DNA of 64,000 nt from Isoetes taiwanensis (lineage: Eukaryota; Streptophyta; Lycopodiopsida; Isoetales; Isoetaceae): contig JAJEKV010000049.1 of the NCBI GenBank assembly GCA_021234155.1, forward strand, positions 3,191,487-3,255,486. The letters run 5' to 3'. Position numbers and translations under genes: made by a program. Under the pieces are notes generated by a model. The model made no database searches, had not been told where the DNA came from, and saw nothing but the letters and a program-made list of their open reading frames with translations. Each line of letters begins with the position of its first letter. Position 1 is the first letter of the stretch. Of this stretch, positions 34,451 through 44,956 are shown in pieces.

Positions 34451-37302
34451 AGGAGTGATACGCAGGATGGGGGAGCTAGTGTGTTGGATTACCTTCTCGC
34501 TCCTGTAGCAGCACTTGACATGGTTACACACTTCTCCATTGGCACAAGCACAGGGGATGAGGAGGCTTTGTCAGATCATTACCCGCTTTATGTCACGCTG
34601 AATTGGGAGCACTCAATAGTGGAGACACCGCAAAGGGGGCATGGAGGGTTACCGTACATCCCACGCTATCAGAAGCAGGGACAGTATGAATCTGTGTTGG
34701 TGCGGGAGTTACAGGGGTTTGATAGCTTCTACACACTGCAAGACAGGTGTGCATGGGTCGGTGAGGGCCGCTGGTACTTGAGAGGCTTCCTTTGCAGTGA
34801 AGGGCCCTCCAAGGAGGGACACCGCACATTTTCCTGAGAACCCGTGGTTTGATGCTGATTGCAAGGCTCTAAAGAGCCAGTTGCGCTTGGTAATAGATCC
34901 ACAGTTGCGGCCACAGGCCCTGCAAGACTATAAGATCTTCCTAAAAGCCAAGAAGGGGAGATACATGGCAGAAACCCAGGAGCGCCTGTTTGACATGCTT
35001 ATGGCAGAGCCAAAAGCTTTTTGGCGTAAGGTGTTATACAAGAAGCGCCCGGTGGTCGGTAATGTAAGTGTGGAGCAATGGATGCACCGCTTGCCAGGGG
35101 AGTTATATGACCCCCGAGGGGAGCTAATGCGGGGTCCCGGTGAGGTAGGAGAGGTGCTGCGGCTCACGCGGGAGGATGTCAAGCGGGATCTCGGGCATCG
35201 GGCGAATGGCAAGGCAAAGGATTTCTGAGGGGCTGCAGCGCCGAATTTGTTGAAGTGGGGTGGCCCATCTATAGTAGGGCCCCGGCGGTGATCATTAACC
35301 GTGCTCGGCGAGGGCCTCCCCGTGAGTGGATGGTTAGTAAGGTTGTTCCTGTTCATAAAAGCCGGTATCTACGGATGAGCCGGTAATTCATTGGATGATT
35401 ATGGTAAGCTCGCTCTTTGCAAAGCTCTGGCGGGGTGCTAGAGAAGAAACTCACTAAGTGGGCCGAGGAGGCGGGGGGTGCGGGCAATTGGTCAGCGGGG
35501 CTTTCGCCCACTCACTCCACCACCACCATATCTTCACTTTGAGAGTGTCGATGGAGGCAAGCCGCAATCTTGATGAGGACTTGTATTCTTTGCTTTGTAG
35601 ATTTTAAAGGCTGCATATGATCCGAGTCCCGAGACATCTTTGTGGCGAGAGGTTGCAAGAATTGCGAGTTCCACGGGGAGTTGCGAGAATGTGGTGCACC
35701 AGCTTTATGATGGGATTTATCTTTGCTGTACTGCCTTATGAAGATCGGCGGGTAGCTAGCACTATGGGAGTTAAGCAGGGCTGCCCGTTGTCTCCAACGC
35801 TTTTTGGGTTGTACATTGATAGCTTGGAGGCGTGGATCTGACACCATGGGGAGCCGGGGTGCAATTATCCGATGCGACCTCGTGGGGCGATTACTATATG
35901 CGGATGATGTAGCTTTGCTAGCCCACACGGCCAGCAGTATGCAGCAGCATTTGGATGCCCTCAGTGGGTTCTGTGGGGCAACGGGAATGACAGTGAACTT
36001 GCACAAAACTAAGCTTCTCGCGATCCTGTCCTCGCAACACCCTATCCCGGGAGTTATATTACGGGGGCGGGGAAGTGGAGATGGTCGGAGCTTCAAGTAT
36101 CCGGGAATTGATTTCACTACTAACATCTTTGTGGGATGAGTGTGTGGAGAGGAGAGCCAGTCAGTTTGGAAGGCTTTTATATGCGATTAAAAAACGCGTG
36201 TTCTTGGGATAGATCTCTGTGGATCGGGCGAGGAGAGCACACACATTTTAGAGCTTTGGTCGAGCCGGTCTTTGCTATATGGGGTGGAGGTTTGGGGCCC
36301 AGCAGTTAGCAAAAATACATGGGATAGGTTGGAAAGGGTGCGAAAGCTTTCTTGACATATAGCTTGGGAGTGAAGGACACCGCATCAGACGATTTTTGTT
36401 GTATGAGGCGGGGTTCGCCTTTACAAAGATTCGCTATCTTGAGGGCATCTTACTTGCTTCCATAAGGTGGATGGGATGGATGAGCATCGCTGCCCCCCAC
36501 AGTTTGTGTTGTTAACGGAGGGCCCCGGTTGGTTGAAGAGGGTATGGCACGAGCCTTTGTAAGGGATGGTTTAGGAGGTGGTCTATGGATTACCAACGGA
36601 TGGTGGCACCGCGCATTCGGCGCGAGAATGGGCAATTGGATGCGGGCTATCTTTGCCACCACCGTGGGATGCCTCTACTCTTGCAAAGCCCAAGGCGAGC
36701 ACTATCACGCTTCAGATTAATCCCGGCCTTGAGCATGGACCCCATCGGTACTTGAAAGCACACATCTCAGTGAAGAAACGGAGAGCTATTGCTGCCATAA
36801 GGACGGGTTCCCATTACCTCATAATTGAAACAGTCCGCTGGGGGTTGAATGGCGGGCACGGGATCCCCAGGGAGGAAAGGATATGTCAGTGTTGTGAGAT
36901 GCACGTGATAGAGGATGAGCACCATGCCCTCCAAATGATGCCCAAAGATATGCCCATGTCCGAAAGCAAAGGCACACCGATCTTAGATGCTTTCGACACA
37001 CCGCTACATCGGGTTACTTGCATCACCTATGGTAGCGCGGCTGGGAGCTTACATCCTGCAGATTTCGGCCGTCAGACTTGCTCTTCTGGGGCATGGTATT
37101 TGAGAGCCTACTGCTAGGGTTTTTCCTCCCAAGTGGGGGTTTTTTCATCCCGGTAGTAGGGTTCTACTGTACAGTTACATTGTTTGTTTTTGGTGTTGGG
37201 GTTTTTGGCTTTTTTGCCTGTTCTCTGCATGTACCGTCTCATAGGCCTTTGGCCTCCGTGGACGTTAAAATAAACTTCCTTCCTTCCTTCCTTCCTTTTG
37301 TG
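34451..37302 (+). mobile_element. LINE family 1, copy 2 (5'-truncated), inside the minisatellite
   Basis: It begins within the endonuclease C-terminus (EEALSDHYPLYVTLNWEHS, ~34560), continues through the linker (ENPWFDADCKALKSQLRL, ~34840), RT with GVKQGCPLSPTLFGLYIDSL (~35770) and YADD (~35900), and ends with a hairpin, CCGTGGACGTTAAAAT and (CCTT)n. The flanks ACCATCCTCCTT and TTGTGACCTTGTA join to make normal minisatellite sequence, so the insertion boundaries are secure. Frames change many times; inactive. Confidence 0.88.
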
Positions 37303-37560
37303 ACCTTGTAATTTAATATCCCATACTCTTAATACCCTTTTCTCAAAAATCCCCCCTTCGTGATTTTGTGTTTAATATCCCCTTATTAAACACAAAACCT
37401 ATTCTATTCTATTCTATTCTATTCTTATTCCGTTTCTTACCCCTCTTCTCAACCATCCCCCTTTTGTGACCTTGTATTTAATATCTCGTACTTAGTTAAT
37501 ACCCTTTTCTCAACAATCTCCCTTTTTTATTTTGTAGTTTACTTAGATCAGATAATAAAG
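37303..37560. repeat. Pyrimidine-rich minisatellite, right part
   Basis: Continuation of the array at 34031-34450. It contains an insertion near 37385-37425 made of about ten unrelated bases plus (ATTCT)n, resembling the family-2 LINE tail alone. Confidence 0.75.
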
Positions 37561-37589
37561 CATATAGAATAGAATAGCATATGAAGATG

Positions 37590-38352
37590 TAGATTTGAAT
37601 GCAGATAGGACGGAATTGGGTGCAGGAGCACAGATGCGTGCAGGTGAACACAGAGGCCGATCGTGACAGCCTGCGGGAATACCTGGACGCTTGCTTCCTT
37701 GGCAAGCTCTGGAACCCCGACGCTCTAGAGCAGGTCAAAACGGCCCATTACAAGGAGCACATCAACCCCGCGTTGGCCCGGGCCCCGCAGCTCTACCTGC
37801 ATTCCCAGCTGCCCCTGAAAAAGCGCAGACTCATTGCCTCCATTCGCACAGGTGCCCACCATCTCCGCATCGAGATGGGCAGGCGGATTGGGGAGCCCCG
37901 CCAGGACAGGCTCCGTCAGTGCTGTCAAACGGGCGCCATTGAGGATGAGTCTCACACTGTCCAGAGTTGCCCAGGATTCAGTCAGATCCGGGCCAGATAC
38001 ATTCTCTTAGTACGGCCGGACTTGCCCATATATTTGCTGATGAACACACCGTCAGTACGTGCTCTAGGGTCGTACATTCAGGAGGTACTGGATCTGCGAG
38101 CCCACCTTTGCCCCCGCCTGGCTGCTCGCTGATCAGGCACTATGGGTACGGTACATGAGTGTATATATTTGTGTGTTTTTGCATTTCGTATATTGGAACA
38201 GTTTGTCAGCAGCCTGATTGCTGCCACGGTTTTTCCCTCGAAAACCGGGGGTTTTTTAATCCGGGTAGTAATCCGCTTGCTGCGCTTTTGTATTGGGTCC
38301 CATAGACCGATTGGTCTCCGTGGATGATAAAAATATCTTCCTTCCTTCCTTC
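37590..38352 (+). mobile_element. LINE family 1, copy 3 (3' end only)
   Basis: It matches 2800-3480 of copy 1 closely. The C-terminal RT-associated domain is open for 177 codons (37599-38132), including YLDACFLGKLWNPDALEQV and the Cys/His cluster CCQTGAIEDESHTVQSC. This shows that copy 1 lacks about 70 bases here. It ends with hairpin AGACC-GATT-GGTCT, TGATAAAAAT and a short (CCTT)n. Confidence 0.88.
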
Positions 38353-38737
38353 TAAAACAAAAAACTTATTATTTTACACTGTGTTGTCATCAGATGCGTC
38401 ATATTTCATGCGGCAGAAAAATCAACGTGATGCGTTATCAATACTACGCAGTGGCCAAAATATGGCGGACTTGCTCTTAGGGCAGCCAGCTCCATGGATC
38501 GCTTTCTTAAGTCTCTTGCCTTCTGCAACGGGTTATTGTTTCTCCTCTCCTTTCCAAGATTTATATTGTGGTAAGTAACTTATTTAAACTCTGATTTATC
38601 TACTCTATTGTCAGAATTTTAGATCTCTTTATAGCCCAAACTTTTGCACTGTGTTGCTTTGGTTTGTAGCTTCTGGAGGACATAATCGCGCTATTTTGTT
38701 CAAAGATCTGGTTTAAGGAGCCAGATCTTGCTTTCCT

Positions 38738-41700
38738 ATGGCTGCTGTTTCTCCTAGGCGATCTGCGGGTTACCTGCATTCATCTCCGGGTACCCTTTCC
38801 TCATTAAGTCGTCCGCCCAGCCATAGAAGCCCTTCGAGTCGGTATGACAGAGAATCCTCTTTGGCGACCTCAAATGGTGGTGAGAATGCAACAGAAACTG
38901 CAGAAATGTTGGCTAAATTGGCCATTGAAGAATTTGCCAAGGATAGTGTCTTTTCTAAGTTTTTGTCTGATGACTTCAATGCTACACAATTTGCCAGTGA
39001 TGCATTGCGTAGTGGGTCTGCGGCGGCTTCTACAGAAAAGCTTGAGGAGGGAATTCAGCTGCTTGATAAACAGCTTAGGAATGAGATATTTCTCAGGCAC
39101 AATGAGCTTTTCCAGCAGCTTTTGCGGCTAAAGGATATGGAAGGTGCACTTACAGTTGTCAAGGCAGGAGTAAGTAGCCTTCAAAGCTCTTTGAAAAGAG
39201 TTAGGTCAGAGATTGCTGATCCATATAAGCAAATCAAGCTGAAGTCTCAGCAACTGTCATCTCTTCATGAAACCATCGAGCTTCTCAGGTCTGTTGTTAG
39301 AACCCTCAAACTGTTGAAAAGATTAAGGGAACTACTGGAAGCTGAAGGGGCAAAGTCAGATTTATCAAAGGCTGCTCAACTTTATAGTGAAGTAGAAACA
39401 TTGAGAAAGGAATCAGATCTTTCTGGAATTGAAATCATAGATGAGGAGATCCCTTGGTTCTTGGAAGCAGGAAATAAAATTAGGGCCGAAGCCATGAAAG
39501 GTTTGGAGAGAGGCATGGAAGCCCTTAATCAGGCTGAAGTCGCTAGTGCTTTGCAAGTATATTATAACATGGGAGAACTCAAATCTACTGTGGAAACAGT
39601 GGTTAATAGGTATAAGGTGCAAGCTATTAAGAGTATCAACACAGCATTAGATATGAAAGCGATATCTTCAAGTGCTGGCACTTCTGCCGGTCCGGGGGGT
39701 GTTCAAAGAAGTGGTACTCCACAAATTGGAGGTGGATCAAAGGCAAGGGAAAGCCTCTGGCAAAGATTGGCAGTTTGCATGGATCAACTGCACTCTATTA
39801 TTGTTGCTGTATGGCATCTGCAGCGTGTTTTGTCCAAGAAAAGGGATCCTATATCTCATGTGGGGTTTTTTGATGAAGTTGTCCAGGTATTTAAATTTCA
39901 GTCTTTCTGTTTATATTATGCAGAATTTGTTACGTAAACATATAAAGTTGGCTTGAATACCTTCAGGCTGGTGATTCATTTCTCACTGAGCGTGTTTGGG
40001 AGGCTTTGGTCAAATGTTTTACAAGTCAAATGAAATCTTATTTCACAGCATCAAGCTTTGTGAAAGAAACTTTTGTATCAGGCTATCCAAAACTTCTGGC
40101 AACTGTAAGTGGTCTGCTTCAGAAGGTTGTACGGGATACTGATGTAAAGGGCATTTTCCCAGCCATTAAAACTGAAGATGGGGAACAGCTCATAAGGGCA
40201 CTTGAGCCATTTCAGACCGCCTACTTGACTCAATGCTTGAATCGTTTGTCTGAGCAAGTGCATGGTATGTTCCCAGCAGCAATTCGGGGTAGCATACCTA
40301 CACAGGATCAGATTGCAAAATTTGTCATTCGGATTCAGGAGGAGATTGAAGCTGCAAAACTGGATACAAGACTCATGCTTCTAGTTTTACATGAAATTGG
40401 CAAAGCACTGCAATTGCTTGCAGAAAAGTCGGAATATCAGGTGTGTTACATGTATCTAACCTTTTATTCTTAAAAAAGTCTTTATTCCACAACTAAGATC
40501 ACGACTCACCATTTAGGTTTCTTAGAAATGTACTCTTGGAAACTAGGGCATTTTCTAAACACTGCCTTTGGTAGGTAGAATCCTTCAATTGAGCTTTAAA
40601 CATGCCTCTAAAACATGCATTGATAAGGACATTTGAATTTCGGTAGGGCTTATTTTTCTGAAGGAAGAGTCATTTGCAGTTTGCATTCAATTAAAGGTAA
40701 TATTATATAGCCTCTTCGTTTTTGGACTCCATTTGAAGACGCCATGTCACGCTTCATGCCATGCAATTGAATGATTATCTTTAATTACAAGAATAAAATT
40801 TCTAACATGTAAAACTGCTTCATTTAAGACAATTTTTCATCTATAATTCAAGTTTAGTGCGCTTTAGGATTTTAGATTTCCTTCATTCTGTTTCGTGCTC
40901 CTCTTTAGATTTTAACTTTTGTTAGGCTGCTTTGCATTTATGCAGATCACAACAGGTCCAGATTCACGTCAAGTGTCTGGTTCTGTAACCCCCCTGCAGC
41001 TGAAAAATTTTAGCCTCTGCCTCCATTTACAAGAAGTACATCAGAGAGTCACTGGCATGCTTGCTGGTCTACCAGATGCTGCAGCAGAGATGCTTTCACC
41101 ATCGCTTGGTTCAGTCTATGGTGTGACACTTGATACAATCACTCCGCTCTTTAAAGCCATGATGGAAAAGTTGGAAAACTGTATCCTAAAAATGCATGAA
41201 CAGGATTTTGCTTCAGATGCTATGGATGTGGATATGGATGGTGGTAAACAGAAATATTTGGAAGAGATACAAGAAGCCACACTACATTTTCGTAGCGAAT
41301 TCCTATCAAAGCTTATGCCTTCCCCTGCATCTTCATCTATTATAGGCGATTCAATCTATTCAAATCTTGCGAGGAAGATGGCATCACGTGTTTTGTTGTC
41401 ATTTGTACGCCATGCTGCATTAGTCAGGCCATTATCTGAGATGGGAAAGCTTAAGATGGCAAAAGATATGGCAGAACTTGAACTAGTCGTTGGTCAAAAC
41501 GTATTTCCAGTTGAGCAACTTGGTAGTACCTACAGAGCTTTGAGGGCGTTCAGACCCCTCATATTCCTTGAAACCACAGAAATTCTCAACAGCCCCCTCT
41601 TGCATGAACTTCCACCAAGTGTCATACTTCATCATCTTTTCTCCAGGGCGCCTGATGAGCTGGAGTCTCCCATGAAGCGTCTGAATCTTACACCTTTACA

Positions 41701-41884
41701 GTACTCATTATGGTTGGATTCTCAAGGGGAAGAACAAGCATGGAAGGGCATTAAAGTGGCATTAGACGATTATGCAACCAGAGTGAAATCTCGTGGGGAC
41801 AAGGAATTTAGTCCTGTTTATCCTCTTATGTTGCAGCTGGGCACAATTCTGATTGAGGAAAAGCAATCACAAAAGAATCAATAG
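38738..41884 (+). CDS. COG5: Conserved oligomeric Golgi complex subunit 5 (COG5)
   Basis: Three exons, 38738-39886, 39967-40440 and 40946-41884, with GT-AG introns of 80 and 505 bp, all phase 0, encode 853 residues, close to the ~830 of plant COG5. COG5 belongs to lobe B of the eight-subunit COG tether, a cytosolic peripheral complex that captures retrograde vesicles at the Golgi and so supports glycosylation and wall export. Recognised blocks: FAKDSVFSKFLSDDFNATQF (~67-86), the helical N-terminal bundle (~90-210) with IDEEIPWFLEAGNKIRAEAM, VCMDQLHSIIVAVWHLQRVL (~345-365), and the C-terminal SRVLLSFVRHAALVRPLSE and TPLQYSLWLDSQGEEQAWKG. The frame is intact in all exons. The start codon opens the first frame and precedes a Ser/Arg-rich N-terminus typical of plant copies. 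Confidence 0.95.
39887..39966 (+). other. COG5 intron 1
   Basis: CAG|GTATTT donor and CTTCAG|G acceptor; 80 bp. Reading through would hit a stop at 39935. Confidence 0.85.
40441..40945 (+). other. COG5 intron 2
   Basis: CAG|GTGTGT donor and ATGCAG|A acceptor; 505 bp, AT-rich, stops in all frames. Confidence 0.85.
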
Positions 41885-42619
41885 GATGGAAGTCACATAA
41901 GGAAATTTCTGAGATGTTTACTTCATTCTCTGTATTGCTTCTTGAACATGATGGCGGCCATAATTTTCCTTGTGCAAGTTGTATAGGTAGTTTTATATGA
42001 GAGGCTGTAATTCGGGCAATTGTTGTTTATGTTGAATGAATAGCTCTACCGGAGATGTATTTTTGGGAGCAAAGTTCATCGTGTTGTTGGAAAAGTTGTT
42101 TTCCTGGTCATCTAGCAACAACTTTGCGAGATAAAAGAACAAGACAAGTCCAACATGAAATTCAAATTACAATTGCTATTTAACACTACTTTCATGTAGG
42201 TATTTGACATGCCTTTAAGAATCAAAGGAAGTTTTATATGCCCAACAGAAAGTGTATTTTCAGAAGGCACCTTGTCTTATGATTGGCATCTAGAAAAACC
42301 TCAAAGGAACATTTCAAGAAAGCATGAAAAGGTGCCACAGGAATGTACAATATAGCACCTTCTGCACCATTCTTTCATAAGCAAGTTCAAAGAAATATTA
42401 TCAATTCATGACACCAAATTTCAACATGCTTGAAGTTGCTTTGGAAGATGGAGAAGAAAGATGGAACAAATTCGGGTTTGGAGTGCACACTGTGAACATG
42501 GTGTACTGACATGCCTAAAGCATACAATTTTTGGCATTCCGGAAAGATAAGTGAGAATGATGAGGGTTTCCAGGTGCTGCCTCCCTTGAGAAGATTGAGA
42601 TATGGTAAGTTGGCTTGTC
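41885..42619. other. COG5 3' UTR and spacer
   Basis: Sequence after the COG5 stop. The 3' UTR probably ends by about 42060. No gene or repeat boundary seen up to the LINE E end. Confidence 0.5.
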
Positions 42620-44633
42620 CATTATATTTATTTTATTTATTAATCAAGCCATTTAGGCCCCCAAGCCTCTATGGCAAAGAATACAAATTAATACTTTGGC
42701 ACTTAATTCAGAGTGCCATCAATATCAAAATTACTCATAAGAGTGAAAAGCTCAATTATGTCTTCTCGTTCTTTCAAAAGATCTCTAAAATATGAATATA
42801 AAGTATGTGCAGGCAAAAGGAAAAGTTCACCAAGTGTTAAAGCTATAATGCCATAACGAGCCCTTATCTGTTCGGAGTGCATGTTCTTCATCTTCAATTG
42901 CTAGTTCTAGGCAACTTGGATAAAACCGCTCTTTATGGGGTGTTTCATCCCACCTACCAGTCTCAATTCACAAATTATGAGATGATAATCTCATTTGCGA
43001 AATAAGCATGCGTTTCTTCCTGCTGATACATGAGAGTAGATAAGCTGCTCTTTATACTCTGCCAGATCGTTTAGATTAGTCAAGTAAAACTTCTTTTTTA
43101 CATCTTTATCATCGTCTACTCGCCAAAGTTTACGAATTGCTCATGCAGCTACATAATCATGTATCTCTTCAAAGTTCTGGGATAGCAGTCAATTGTCATC
43201 ATCAAGCCATTTCCTTGCCCATCACTTAACATCGGCGTACCAACCTTTTGTGCTATGCATAAAGGATTGGTAAGGTAATCGGTCAGTGTCCATATCTAAA
43301 ACCCTGTTAACAAATGAAATGGTTCTGCACTTGATTCCCAATTCAACTATCAAGAATCTTTTTTGTATCTTCTCTATATTGCTCCACCCCTTTGAAGATA
43401 AACCTGGCCCCCAAACCGGGCTTCCATAAAGAACCACTGTTTTTACTTGTATCCAAAAAAAAAGTTTCTTTAGTCGCCAATGTTCAAAATTGTTGATTTT
43501 GCACTGATTCATCATACTGTAAAACGCTCTGAGACCACCTGATGTACGTTTCTGAGCTGCCAATGTCCACTTATAATTATTTGACACTTCAATTCCTAAA
43601 TACTTATAATTCGTGACCTGTTCAAGTGGAACACCACCTACATAAAATATTGTGTATCCTGGCCTCCTAGCACCATTATCTTTGATTTATCGGGATTTAC
43701 CCTCATGTTTTTTTCTTCACGAAAGCCACATAATACATCTAGATGGTGTTGCAGTCCAGCTGGGTTCTTTGAAATTAATAACAATATCATCAGCAAAAAG
43801 CAGAAGCTGCAAAACATACCTTCCCAAATGGACTCCTAAACCTCCAAGCATCGTCGTCCAATTTTCTAGTTCATCTATGAACAATCCAAAAAGAATTGGA
43901 GAACAGGGACAACCTTGCTTTACCCCAATGGTATTCTGCACTTTTTCTGGCCCTGTAAATGGGAAAGATAGTTCTACTAGCACCCTGTAATATAAGCACG
44001 CAACTGCATGACGAAGTTCCTCTGGAACTTGTAGCATTTCCAGTCTGCAAGCAAGATCCTTCCTCTTAACTGTATCAAAAGCCTTTGTGAGATCTATAAA
44101 GGCAAGGTATCTTTTATTACTAGCACCCTTTGCACTTTCAAATAGTACTTGCAGTGTAACTAAATGGTCCAAAGTGGAGTGATCAGTTCTAAAACTTGCT
44201 TAACTAAAGGTCCGAATATCATTTTCATCTGCCCATAAAGACAATTTCCGTTCTAGCATAGACGCAAATAATTTAGCAAATATATTGCTCACTAAAATGG
44301 TCCGATAATTCTGCACATCATCTCTACTACCAACTTTATGAATAGATACAATCCTATTTAAGCACCATGTATCTGGAAATCCATTTTTCAAAGCATCATT
44401 ACATAGATCAGCAAGGAGTTCATGTAACTTGGATCCTTCCCATTTCAGAAGCTCGATTGTCAGCCCATTGAATCACATGCTCAGCCATTTGCCATATTTC
44501 TAAGCGCATCAGAGACATCTGTGTGTGTGTGTAAAAAACAATGATGCTTCTCCACTAAACGCGAAACCCTCTACATGAATAGTCTGATATAAGGCCTTTA
44601 CCAAATTAAAGAGATCATCTCTTTGGATATGGA
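42620..44633 (-). mobile_element. LINE family E, 3' half
   Basis: Minus-strand LINE from the linker before RT to the 3' end. Order on the minus strand: IQRDDLFNLVKALYQT (~44620), VSDALRNMANG (~44500), NGFPDTWCLNRIVSIHKVGS (~44390), FIDLTKAFDTV (~44095), GVKQGCPCSPILFGLFIDEL (~43900) and FADD (~43780). Then the thumb region, VKTVVLYGSPVWGPGLS (~43440), ETGRWDETPHKERFYPSC and EDEEHALR (~42940), and an A-rich end AATAAATAAAATAAA (~42630). The matching 5' half lies 13 kb away at 57562-59575. Several frameshifts. Confidence 0.82.
43222..44500 (-). pseudogene. LINE E reverse transcriptase remnant
   Basis: RT in three main frames (44391-44200, 44172-43717 and 43587-43222) with catalytic FADD in place of YADD. 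One break is a stop near 44200. It is related to families 1 and 2 by the GVxQGCPxSPxLFGLxID block and the Cys/His C-terminus, so these are sister lineages distinct from LINEs C and D. Confidence 0.8.
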
Positions 44634-44652
44634 TAAAAGCATGAAAGGGTGT
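44634..44652 (+). repeat. Left terminal inverted repeat
   Basis: TAAAAGCATGAAAGGGTGT, the exact complement of 57536-57554. The preceding ATATGGA matches the ATATGGG outside the other copy except for one base. Confidence 0.75.
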
Positions 44653-44956
44653 ACGTACATCGTACTGAATTGAAGGACGAATTCGTGCTTTTTCGGGCTA
44701 CATTTTGGGTGTACAACGTGACACTCCGATTTGTCTTTTTGTAGCAGGTCCGCAATGATTGCGAGAACATCCCCTGACAACCCACCGCCGGAATTCTTGG
44801 CGCACCGAATCGAACTCAGTTTGAATGAATCCGTCCCTCCCTTTTCAAAATTTCCCCCTTCCCAGAACGTTAACCAAACAAGAATCCTGCAAGAAAGATG
44901 GAGAATTTCACAAGAATTCTACAAGGAATTCCAATCAATTTCATTTTTGCAGATGG

